64,000 nt of DNA, taken from Puntigrus tetrazona. Its lineage: Eukaryota > Chordata > Actinopteri > Cypriniformes > Cyprinidae. Below the pieces are notes generated by a model that was not told the origin of the DNA, did not search any database, and worked only from the letters and a program-made list of their open reading frames with translations. A program made the translations under genes and the position numbers. The DNA is taken from contig NC_056699.1 of NCBI RefSeq assembly GCF_018831695.1, positions 15,698,225 to 15,762,224 on the forward strand. The letters are read 5' to 3'. This document shows, one piece after another, positions 53,941-64,000 of this stretch (positions are counted from its first letter, which is position 1; each line of letters starts with the position of its first letter).

Positions 53941-56900
53941 ATACCCTCCGAGGATCGCCACCTTAACGTGGTGGAGGGGTTTGAGTGCCTGAATGACCCT
54001 AGGAGCTAGGTTGTCCGGGGCTATATGCCCCTGGTAGGGTCTCCCATGGCAAACAGGTCCTAGGTGACAAGCCAGACAAAGAGTGGTCCATTATACCCTT
54101 ATGGAAAAGAACATGAATGGAGTCGCGACGTCGCCCGGTATGGCGCAGCCGGGGCCTCGCCATGGAGCCAGGCCTGGGGCCGGGGCCGGCATGCGAGCGC
54201 CTGGTGGCCGGGTCTTGCCCCACGGGCCCGGCCGGGCTCAGCCCGAAACAGCGGCGTGGGGCCATCTCCCCGTGGGCCCACCACCTGCAGGAGGGACCGT
54301 AAGGGGCCGGTGCCTTGTGGTTTGGGTGGCAGTCGAAGGCGGGGACCTCGACAACCCAACCCCTGGACTCAGAATCTAGTTTTAGGGACATGGAACGTCA
54401 CCTCTCTGGGGGGGAAGAAGCCTGAGTTGTTGCGGGAGGTTGAGAGATACCCGCTAGAGATAGTTGGGCTCACCTCCACGCACTGCTTGGACTCTGGAAC
54501 CCATCTTCTCGAAAGGGGCTGGACTCTTCACTACTCTGGTGTTGCCCGCAGTGAGAGGCGGCAGGCTGGTGTGGGCTTGCTCATAGCTCCCCAGCTTAGC
54601 CACCATGTGTTGGAGTTTAACCCGGTGGACGAGAGGGTCGCCTCCCTGCGACTTCGGGTTGGGGGGAGGACTCTCACTCTCATTTGTGCCTACTGGCCGA
54701 ATGGCAGTGTAGAGTACCCGGCCTTCTTGGAGTCCTTGGGAGGGGTGCTGGAAAGTGCTCCAACCAGGGACTCTATCGTCCTGCTGGGTGACTTCAACGC
54801 TCACGTTGGTGATGCTAGTGACACCTGGAGGGGCGTGATTGGGAGGAACGGCCCCCCCGATCTAAACCTGAGTGGTGTTCTGTTGTTGGAATTCTGTGCT
54901 AGTCATGGTCTGTCCATAACGAACACCATGTTCAAGCATAAGGGTGTCCACCAGTACACGTGGCATCAGGACACCCGATGATCGACTTTGTGGTTGTATC
55001 ATCTGATCTCCGGCCGCATGTCTTGGACACTCGGGTGAAGAGAGGGGCGGAGCTGTCAACTGATCACCACCTGGTGGTGAGTTGGATCCGTTGGCGGGGG
55101 AGGAGGCCGGACAGACTTGGCAGGCCCAAACGTACCGTGAGGGTCTGTTGGGAACGTTTGACAGAGACCCCTGTCAGGGAGATCTTCAACTCCCGCCTCC
55201 GGCAGAACTTTGACCGGATCCCGAGGGAGGCTGGAGACATTGAGTCCGAGTGGACTATGTTCTCTACCTCTTTGGTCGGCGCGCAGCCGTCCGGAGCTGT
55301 GGCCGTAAAGTCTCGGTGCATGTCGTGGCGGCAACCCCCGAACCCGATGGTGGACACCGGAAGTAAGGGATGCCGTCAAGCTGAAGAAGGAGTCTTATCG
55401 GGCATGGTTGGCCCGAGGGACCCCTGAGGCAGCTGACAGGTACCGGTGGGCCAAGCGGACTGCTGCCCGGGTGGTTGTGCAGGCAAAAACTCGGGTCTGG
55501 GAGGAGTTCGGGGAGGCCATGGAAAATGACTATCGGACGGCCTCAAAAAGGTTCTGGCAAACCGTCCAGCGCCTCAGAAAAGGGAAGCAGTGCCCTGCCA
55601 ACACCGTATACAGTGCTGGTGGGAACCTGCTAACCTCGACTGGGAATATTGTTGGGCGGTGGAAGGAATACTTTGAGGACCTCCTCAATCCCGCCAACAC
55701 ATCCTCCACTGAGGGAGCAGAGGCCAGGGATCCGGCGGGGGACTCGACCATTACCCTGGATGAGGTCACTGAGGTTGTTGAGAAGCTCCTCGGTGGCAAG
55801 GCACCAGGGGTGGAAGAGATCCGCCCGGAATACCTCAGGTCTCTGGATGTTGTGGGGCTGTCTTGGCTGGACGCGGGGGAAAGTGCCTCTGGACGGGGGT
55901 GGTGGTTCCTCTTTTTAAGAAGGGGGACCGGAGGGTGTGCTCCAACTATAGGGGGATCACACTTCTCAGCCTCCCTGGGAAAGTCTATGCCAGGGTACTA
56001 GAGAGGAGAATCCGCCCGATAGTTGAACCTCAGCTTCAAGAGGAACAATGCGGGTTTCGTCCTGGACGTGGAACACTGGACCAGCTCTATACCCTCTCCA
56101 GGATGCTGGAGGGTTCCTGGGAGTTTGCCCAACCAGTCTACATGTGTTTTGTGGATTTGGAGAAGGCATTTGACCGGGTTCCTCGTGGTGTCCTGTGGGG
56201 GGTGCTCTGGGAATATGGGGTAAGGGGCCCTTTGCTAAGGGCTGTCTGATCCCTGTATGATCAGAGCAGGAGCTTGGTTCGCATTGCCGGCATTAAGTCA
56301 GACTTGTTTCCAGTGCATGTTGGACTCCGACAGGGCTGCCCTTTGTCACCGGTCCTGTTCATTGTTTTTATGGACAGGATTTCTAGGCGCAGTCAGGGGC
56401 CGGAGGGGGTCTGGTTTGGTGACCACAGGATAGCTTCTCTGCTTTTTGCTGATGATGTTGTTCTGTTGGCTGCATCTGGCCAAGACCTACAGTGTGTGCT
56501 GGGGCGGTTTGCAGCTGAGTGTGAAGCGGCAGGGATGAAAATCAGCACCTCCAAGTCTGAGGCCTTGGTCCTCAGTTGGACAAGGGTGGCTTGCCCCCTT
56601 CAGGTTGGTGGGGAGCTCCTGCCTCAGGTGGAGGAGTTTAAGTATCTTGGGGTCTCGTTCACGAGTGAGGGAAGGATGGAAGGAGAGATTGACAGACGGA
56701 ACGGTGCAGCTTCTGCAGTAATGCGGTCGCTGTACTGGTCTGTCATGGTGAAGAAAGAGCTGAGCCGCAAGGCAAAGCTCTCGATTTACCGGTCGATCTT
56801 CGTTCCTACTCTCATCTATGGTCATGAGCTTTGGGTCATGACCGAAAGAATGAGATCCCGGATACAAGCGGTCGAAATGAGTTTCCTTCGTAGGGTGGCT

Positions 56901-56970
56901 GGGCGCTCCCTTAGAGATAGGGTGAGGAGTTCAGCCACTCGGGAGGAGCTCGGAGTAGACCCGCTGCCTT
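53941..56970 (+). mobile_element. LINE with 5' UTR and EN/RT ORF but no 3' end
   Basis: Starts with ACCCTCCGAGGATCGCCACC and a structured GC-rich 5' UTR. Endonuclease and RT follow on the plus strand. It ends at GTAGACCCGCTGCCT (~56970), where satellite (CTTAAGGAAAGCTGTAAAAC) resumes at a different point of the unit. 3' UTR and tail are absent. High GC distinguishes it from the surroundings. It is a different clade from the other two LINEs; I cannot decide between I/Nimb-like and related clades by eye. Confidence 0.88.
53944..54041 (+). ncRNA. Structured 5' UTR of the LINE (two hairpins)
   Basis: Hairpin 1: CCCT (53944-53947) with AGGG (53975-53978) and CCACC (53958-53962) with GGTGG (53970-53974). 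Hairpin 2: GACCCTA (53995-54001) with TAGGGTC (54035-54041), enclosing GGGGC (54017-54021) with GCCCC (54027-54031). Such 5'-terminal folds can be ribozymes or translation elements in LINEs; the function here is unknown. Confidence 0.5.
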
Positions 56971-56972
56971 AA
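54064..56972 (+). pseudogene. LINE endonuclease/reverse transcriptase ORF, frameshifted
   Basis: Order: a Pro/Arg/Gly-rich N-terminus; APE endonuclease with LVLGTWNVTSLGG, LLGDFNAHVGDASDTWRG, MIDFVVVSSDLRP and STDHHLVVS; a linker with WKEYFEDLLNP; RT with KGDRRVCSNYRGITLLSL, CGFRPGRGTLDQLY, CFVDLEKAFDRVPRG, LRQGCPLSPVLF and active site LLFADDVVLL; and a thumb part LSIYRSIFVPTLIYGHELW. Breaks: a small deletion/frameshift at ~54975 (after QDT), a frameshift at ~55290-55400, another at ~55870 with loss of sequence between LSWL and VVVPLFKKGD, and an in-frame TGA at ~56247 (probably from CGA). The C-terminus is cut at GVDPLP by the satellite junction. Confidence 0.87.
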
Positions 56973-59900
56973 GGAAAGCTGTAAAACAGGGCCTTTAGTG
57001 AATGAAATCATACACAGTAATGTGTAGCTGTTATGGGGTTAGTCTGTGAGCCTGGATGTCGGGACGTAGCTTTTGAACCTTAAAAAGTTTCTTCCATGGC
57101 TAACATGATCGAGTGGGAAAGTCTACGAGAAGTCACACTTAACCCGGCCAAGATCATGCCCATAAAAGTATAATAGTAAAGGGGTGAGTTTGTGGGCCCA
57201 GGCCTTTACTGAATAAAGTCATGCCCAGTAATGTGTTACTGTTATGGGGTTAGTCTGTGAGTCTGGATGTCTGGACATAGGTTTTGAATGCTTGAATATT
57301 TCTTACAGAGTTACCATGATCGAGTGGGAAAGTCTACGAGAAGTCACACTTAACCCGGCCAAGATCATGCTCATAAAAGTATAATAGTAAAGGGATGAGT
57401 TTGTGGGCCCAGGCCTTTACTGAATAAAGTCATGCCCAGTAATGTGTTACTGTTATGGGGTTAGTCTGTGAGTCTGGATGTCTGGACATAGGTTTTGAAT
57501 GCTTGAATATTTCTTACAGGGTTACCATGGTCGAGTGGGAAAACCTACGAGAAGTCACACGTAACCCGGCCAAAATCATGCCCATAAAAGTGTTATAGTA
57601 ATGGGGTGATACTGTGGGACCAGGCCTTAAAGAAAACTGTAATACAGGGCCTTTACTGAATAAAATCATGCCCAGTAATGTGTTACTGTTATCGGGTTAG
57701 TCTGTGAGCCTGGATGTCTGGATTTAGGCTTTAAATGCTTCAATATTTTTTCCAGAATTACCATGGTCGAGAGGGAAAACCTAGGAGAAGTCACGCTTAA
57801 CCCGGCCAAGATCATGCCCATAAAAGTTTTATAGTAATGGGGTGAGTTTGTGGGCCCATGCCTTAAAGAAAACTGTAATACAGGGCCTTTACTGAATAAA
57901 ATCATACCCAGTAAAGTGTTACTGTTATGGGGTTAGTCTGTGAGCCTGGATGTCTGGATTTAGGTTTTGAACGCTTAAAAATTTCTTCCAGGGTTACCAT
58001 GGTCGAGTGGGAAAGCATACGAGAAGTCACACTTAACCCGGCCAAGATCATACCCATAATTGTGTCATAGTAATGAGGTGAGTCTGTGGGCCCAAGCCTT
58101 TACTGAATAAAATCTTGCCCAGTAATGTGTTACTGTTATCGGGTTAGTCTGTGAGCCTGGATGTCTGGATTTAGGCTTTAAATGCTTCAATATTTTTTCC
58201 AGAATTACTATGGTCGAGTGGGAAAACCTACGAGAAGTCATGCTTAACCCGGCCAAGATCATGCCCATAAAAGTTTTATTGTAATGGGGTGAGTTTGTGG
58301 GCCCATGCCTTAAAGAAAACTGTAATACAGGGCCTTTACTGAATAAAAACATACCCAGTAATGTGTTACTGTTATGGGGTTAGTCTGTGAGCCTGGATTT
58401 CTGGATTTAGGTTTTGAACGCTTAAAAATTTCTTCCAGGGTTACCATGGTCGAGTGGGAAAGCCTACGAGAAGTCACACTTAACCCGACCAAGATCATGC
58501 CCATAAAATTGTGATAGTAATGAGGTGAGTTTTTGGGCTCAGGCCTTTACTGAATAAAATCATGCCCAGTAATGTGTTACTGTTATGGGGTTAGTCTGTG
58601 TGCCTGGATGTCTGGACGTAGGATTTGAATGCTTAAAAATTTCTTCCAGAATTACCATGGTCGAGTGGGAAAACCTACGAGAAGTCACGCTTAACCGGGC
58701 CAAGATCATGCCCATAATAGTGTTATAGTAATGGAGTGAGTCTGTGGGCCCAGGCCTTTACTGAATAAAACCATGCCCAGTTATGTGTTACTGTTATGGA
58801 GTTAGTCTGTGAGCTTGGATGTCTAGATTTAGGTTTTGAACGCTTAAAAATTTCTTCCAGGGTTACCATGGTCGAGTGGGAAAGCCTACGAGAAGTCACA
58901 CTTAACCCGGCCAAGATCATACCCATAAAAGTTTTATAGTATTGGGGTGAGTCTGTTGGCCCAGGCCTTTACTGAATAAAATCATGCCCAGTAATGTGTT
59001 ACAGTTAAGGGGTTTGTCTGTGTGCTTGGATGTCTGGACGTAGGTTTTGAATGCTTAAAAGTTTCTTCCAGGGTTACCATTGTCGAGTAAGAAAGCCTAC
59101 GAGAAGTCACACTTAACCCGGCCAAGATCATGCACATAAAAGTGTTATAGTAATGGGTTGAGTTTCTGGTACCAGGCCTTTAATGAATAAAGTCATATGC
59201 AGTAATGTGTAGCTGTTATGGGGTTAATCTGTGAACCTGGATGTCTGGACGTAGGTTTTGAACGCTCAAATATTTGTTCCAGGGTTACCATGGTTGAGTG
59301 GGAAAACCTACAAGAAGTCACACTTAACCCGGCCAATATCGCCTGGGTGAAGCGACTGAATGTCTGGATTTAGGTTTTGAACGCTAGAAAATTTCTTCCA
59401 TGGCTACCATGGTCGAGTGGGAAAGCCTACGAGAAGTCACACTTAACCCAATCAAGATCATGCCCATAAAAGTGTTATAGTAATGGGGTGAGTTTGTGGG
59501 CTCAGGCATTTACTGAATAAAATCATGCCCAGTAATGTGTTACTGTTATAGGGTTAGTCTGTGAGACTGGATGTCTGGACATAGGTTATGAATTCTTAAA
59601 AACTTCTTCCAGGCTTACCGTGGTCGAGTGGGAAAGCCTACGAGAAGTCACTTAAGTCGACCAAGATCATGCCCATAATAGTGTTATAGTAATGGGGTGA
59701 GTCTGTGAGGCCCAGGCCTTTACTGAATAAAATCATGCCCAGTAATGTGTAACTGCTATGGGGTTAGTCTGTGAGCCTGGATGTCTGGGTTTAGGTTTTA
59801 AATGCTTCAATATTTCTTCTAGGGTTACCATGTTCGAGTGGGAAAACCTACGAGAAGTCACACTTTTAGCCCGGCCAAGATCATGCCCATGAAAGTGTCA

Positions 59901-62900
59901 TAGTAATGGGGTGAGTTTGTGGGCCCAGGCCTTAAGGAAAACTGTAATACAGGGCCTTTAGTGAATAAAATCATGCCCAGTAATGTGTTACTGTTATGGG
60001 GTTAGTCTGTGAGCCTGGATGTCATGATTTAGGTTTTGAATGCTTCAGTATTTCTTCCAGGGTTACCATGGTCGAGTGGGAGAACCTACGAGAAGTCACG
60101 CTTAACCCGGCCAAGATCATGCCCATGAAAGTATTATAGTAATGGGGTGAGTTTGTGGGCTCATGCCTTAAAGAAAACTGTAATACAGGGCCTTTACTGA
60201 ATAAAATCATGCCCAGCAATGTGTTATTGTTATAGGGTTAGTCTGTGAGCCTGGATGTCTGGATTTAGGCTTTAAATGCTTAAAAATTTCTTCCAGGGTT
60301 ACCATGGTCGAGTGGGAAAGCATACGAGAAGTCACACTTAACCCGGCCAAGATCATACCCATAATTGTGTCATAGTAATGGGGTGAGTCTGTGGGCCCAA
60401 GCCTTTACTGAATAAAATCTTGCCCAGTAATGTGTTACTGTTATCGGGTTAGTCTGTGAGCCTGGATGTCTGGATTTAGGCTTTAAATGCTTCAATATTT
60501 TTTCCAGAATTACTATGGTCGAGTGGGAAAACCTACGAGAAGTCACGCTTAACCCGGCCAAGATCATGCCCATAAAAGTTTTATTGTAATGGGGTGAGTT
60601 TGTGGGCCCATGCCTTAAAGAAAACTGTAATACAGGGCCTTTACTGAATAAAATCATACCCAGTAATGTGTTACTGTTATGGGGTTAGTCTGTGAGCCTG
60701 GATTTCTGGATTTAGGTTTTGAACGCTTAAAAATTTCTTCCAGGGTTACCATGGTCGAGTGGGAAAGCCTACGAGAAGTCACACTTAACCCGACCAAGAT
60801 CAGGCCCATAAAATTGTGATAGTAATGGGGTGAGTTTTTGGGCTCAGGCCTTTACTGAATAAAATCATGCCCAGTAATGCGTTACTGTTATGGGGTTAGT
60901 CTGTGTGCCTGGATGTCTGGACGTAGGTTTTGAATGCTTAAAAATTTCTTCCAGAATTACCATGGTCGAGTGGGAAAACCTACGAGAAGTCACACTTAAC
61001 CCGGCCAAGATCATGCACATAAAAGTGTTATAGTATTGGGGTGAGTCTGTTGGCCCAGGCCTTTACTGAATAAAATCATGCCCAGTAATGTGTAGCTGTT
61101 ATGGGGTTAATCTGTGAGCCTGGATGTCTGGACGTAGGTTTTGAACGCTCAAATATTTGTTCCAGGTTTACCATGGTCGAGTGGGAAAGCCTACGAGAAG
61201 TCACACTTAAGTCGACCAAGAGCATGCCCATAATAGTGTTGTAATAATGGGGTGAGTTTGTGGGCCCAGGTATTTACTGAATAAAATCATGCCCAGTAAT
61301 GTGTTACTGTTATGGAATTAGTCAGTGATACTGGATGTCTGGACGTAGGTTTTGAATGCTCAAATATTTGTTCCAGGGTTACCATGGTTGAGTGGGAAAA
61401 CCTACAAGAAGTCACACTTAACCCGGCCAATATCGCCTGGGTGAAGCGACTGAATGTCTGGATTTAGGTTTTGAACGCTTGAAAATTTCTTCCATGGCTA
61501 CCATGGTCGAGTGGGAAAGCCTACGAGAAGTCACACTTAACCCAATCAAGATCATGCCCATAAAAGTGTTATAGTAATGCGGTGAGTTTGTGGGCTCAGG
61601 CATTTACTGAATAAAATCATGCCCAGTAATGTGTTACTGTTATAGGGTTAGTCTGTGAGACTGGATGTCTGGACATAGGTTATGAATTCTTAAAAACTTC
61701 TTCCAGGCTTACCGTGGTCGAGTGGGAAAGCCTACGAGAAGTCACACTTAAGTCGACCAAGATCATGCCCATAATAGTGTTATAGTAATGGGGTGAGTCT
61801 GTGGGCCCAGGCCTTTACTGAATAAAATCATGCCCAGTAATGTGTAACTGCTATGGGGTTAGTCTGTGAGCCTGGATGTCTGGATTTAGGTTTTAAATGC
61901 TTCAATATTTCTTCTAGGGTTACCATGTTCGAGTGGGAAAACCTACGAGAAGTCACACTTAGCCCGGCCAAGATCATGCCCATGAAAGTGTCATAGTAAT
62001 GGGGTGAGTTTGTGGGCCCAGGCCTTAAGGAAAACTGTAATACAGGGCCTTTAGTGAATAAAATCATGCCCAGTAATGTGTTACTGTTATGGGGTTAGTC
62101 TGTGAGCCTGGATGTCATGATTTAGGTTTTGAATGCTTCAGTATTTCTTCCAGGGTTACCATGGTCGAGTGGGAGAACCTACGAGAAGTCACGCTTAACC
62201 CGGCCAAGATCATGCCCATGAAAGTATTATAGTAATGGGGTGAGTTTGTGGGCTCATGCCTTAAAGAAAACTGTAATACAGGGCCTTTACTGAATAAAAT
62301 CATGCCCAGCAATGTGTTATTGTTATAGGGTTAGTCTGTGAGCCTGGATGTCTGGATTTAGGCTTTAAATGCTTAAAAATTTCTTCCAGGGTTACCATGG
62401 TCGAGTGGGAAAGCATACGAGAAGTCACACTTAACCCGGCCAAGATCATACCCATAATTGTGTCATAGTAATGGGGTGAGTTTGTGGGCTCATGCCTTAA
62501 AGAAAACTGTAATACAGGGCCTTTACTGAATAAAATCATGCCCAGCAATGTGTTATTGTTATAGGGTTAGTCTGTGAGCCTGGATGTCTGGATTTAGGCT
62601 TTAAATGCTTAAAAATTTCTTCCAGGGTTACCATGGTCGAGTGGGAAAGCATACGAGAAGTCACACTTAACCCGGCCAAGATCATACCCATAATTGTGTC
62701 ATAGTAATGGGGTGAGTCTGTGGGCCCAAGCCTTTACTGAATAAAATCTTGCCCAGTAATGTGTTACTGTTATCGGGTTAGTCTGTGAGCCTGGATGTCT
62801 GGATTTAGGCTTTAAATGCTTCAATATTTTTTCCAGAATTACTATGGTCGAGTGGGAAAACCAACGAGAAGTCACGCTTAACCCGGCCAAGATCATGCCC

Positions 62901-64000
62901 ATAAAAGTTTTATTGTAATGGGGTGAGTTTGTGGGCCCATGCCTTAAAGAAAACTGTAATACAGGGCCTTTACTGAATAAAATCATACCCAGTAATGTGT
63001 TACTGTTATGGGGTTAGTCTGTGAGCCTGGATTTCTGGATTTAGGTTTTGAACGCTTAAAAATTTCTTCCAGGGTTACCATTGTTGAGTGGGAAAGACTA
63101 CTAGAAGTCTTACTTAAACCGGCCAAGACCATGCCCATAATAGTTTTATAGTAATGGGGTGAGTTTGTTGGCCCATGCCTTAAAGAAAACTGTAATACAG
63201 GGCCTTTACTGAATAAAATCATGCCCAGTAATGTCTTGCTGTTATGCGGATAGTCTTGAGCCTGGATATCTGGACTTAGTTTTTGAAATGTTAAAAATTT
63301 CTTCCAGGGTTACCATGGTCGAGTGGGAAAGCGTACGTGAAGTCACACTTAACCCGGCCAAGATCATGCCCATAATAGTGTTATAGTAATGGGATGAGTC
63401 TTTGGGCCCAGGCCTTTACTGAATAAAATCATGCCCAGTAATGTGTAACTGTTATGGGGTTAGTCTGGATTTAGGTTTTGAATGCTTCAATATTTCTTCC
63501 AGGGTTACCGTGGTCGAATGGGAAAGCATACGAGAATTCACACTTAACCCGGCAAAGATCAGGCCCATAATAGTGTTATAGTAATGGGGTGAGTCTGTGG
63601 GCCCAGGCTTTTACTGAATAAAATCATGCCCAGTAATGTGTTACTGTTATGGGGTTAGTCTGTGAGCCTGCATGTCTGGACGTAGGTTTTGAATGCTTGA
63701 ATATTTCTTCCAGGGTTACCATTGTTGAGTGGGAAAGACTACTAGAAGTCTTACTTAAACCGGCCAAGACCATGCCCATAATAGTTTTATAGTAATGGGG
63801 TGAGTCTGTGGGCCCAGGCCTTTAGTGAATAAAATCATGCCTAGTAATTTGTTACTGTTTTGGGGTTAGTCTGTGAGCCTGGATGTCTGGACGTAGGTTT
63901 TGAACGCTCAAATATTTGTTCCAGGGTTAAAATGGTCGAGTGGATTAGCGTCCGAGAAGTCGCACTTAAACCAGCCAATATCGGCTGGATGAAGCAGCTG
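56971..64000 (+). repeat. Satellite block C2, plus orientation, with higher-order repeats
   Basis: Mostly 211- and 236-bp units, better conserved than in block A, running to the window end. Multi-unit segments repeat with offsets of about 2.1-2.3 kb: 58086, 60391 and 62720 share GTGGGCCCAAGCCTTTACTG in the same context, and 59341/61435 share GCCTGGGTGAAGCGACTGAA. Only the last unit (63940 on) switches back to the short GGCTGGATGAAGCAGCTG type. Confidence 0.95.

Noticed and set aside
54083..54391. GC-rich ORFs on both strands inside the LINE start
   Set aside because: They are shadows of the GC-rich N-terminal coding and 5' UTR of the LINE; the endonuclease frame is the one with motifs.
36461..63222. 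About 60 short ORFs (60-95 codons) such as MGMILAGLSVTSRRLSHSTM and MILFTKGPVLQFSLRP types as a multigene family
   Set aside because: They lie in tandem satellite units, start and stop at the same unit positions, differ by frameshifts in neighbours and have no domain or independent regulatory signal.
15650..64000. CRISPR array or other spacer-repeat system
   Set aside because: Units are contiguous, imperfect and 119-236 bp long without unique spacers, in vertebrate DNA.
15650..64000. tRNA genes at each TGGTCGAGTGG
   Set aside because: Only the A box matches; no acceptor stem, anticodon arm or proper B box can be folded.

Overview
The window looks like vertebrate, teleost nuclear DNA. It has spliced exons with GT/AG borders, long AT-rich introns and intergenic DNA, Tc1/mariner relics, fish-type LINEs, an endogenous retrovirus (ERV), LTR elements and a CCTAGCAACC-type minisatellite of a kind I associate with cyprinids. 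Cyprinid affinity is inference. I see no bacterial features, rRNA, tRNA or CRISPR.

The left ~15 kb is ordinary gene-bearing DNA. The only host gene I recognise is snapc3, the 50-kDa subunit of the snRNA-activating protein complex. It lies on the minus strand with nine coding exons (ATG at 11569, stop at 3137-3139) that join in frame to 382 codons. Intron 7 carries a decayed Tc1 element. Intron 3 carries a ~2.4 kb DNA transposon relic with inverted ends and internal copies of a GGTCGCCCCA motif. Flanking DNA holds a LINE RT scrap, another Tc1 relic, AT-rich repeats, and a minisatellite split by a solo LTR with a 4-bp target duplication.

From about 15.65 kb to the window end is one satellite domain with a ~119-bp basic unit and 211-bp and 236-bp derivatives. 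The units run plus from 15.65 to 34.6 kb, minus from 35.87 to 52.4 kb, and plus again from 53.3 to 64 kb. A truncated retroelement sits exactly at each orientation switch. Inside the domain are a nearly complete but broken L2/CR1-type LINE (17.4-20.6 kb, minus), an ERV (22.4-28.4 kb, minus) truncated on its gag side by a gag-only LTR retrotransposon (28.4-31.77 kb, plus), a 5'-truncated LINE (34.6-35.87 kb, minus), a 5' LTR/gag fragment (52.4-53.3 kb, plus), and a LINE with 5' UTR and ORF but no 3' end (53.94-56.97 kb, plus). The many 60-95-codon ORFs from 32 kb onward are translations of the satellite, not genes.

The retroelement genes are mostly broken: in-frame stops, frameshifts and deletions in the ERV and the LINEs. 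The gag-only LTR element has an intact gag frame and 138 bp of identical sequence shared between its LTRs, so it is the youngest-looking insertion. Family names rest on motifs read by eye. Clade assignments within LINEs, and copy numbers or age in the genome, need searches I could not run.
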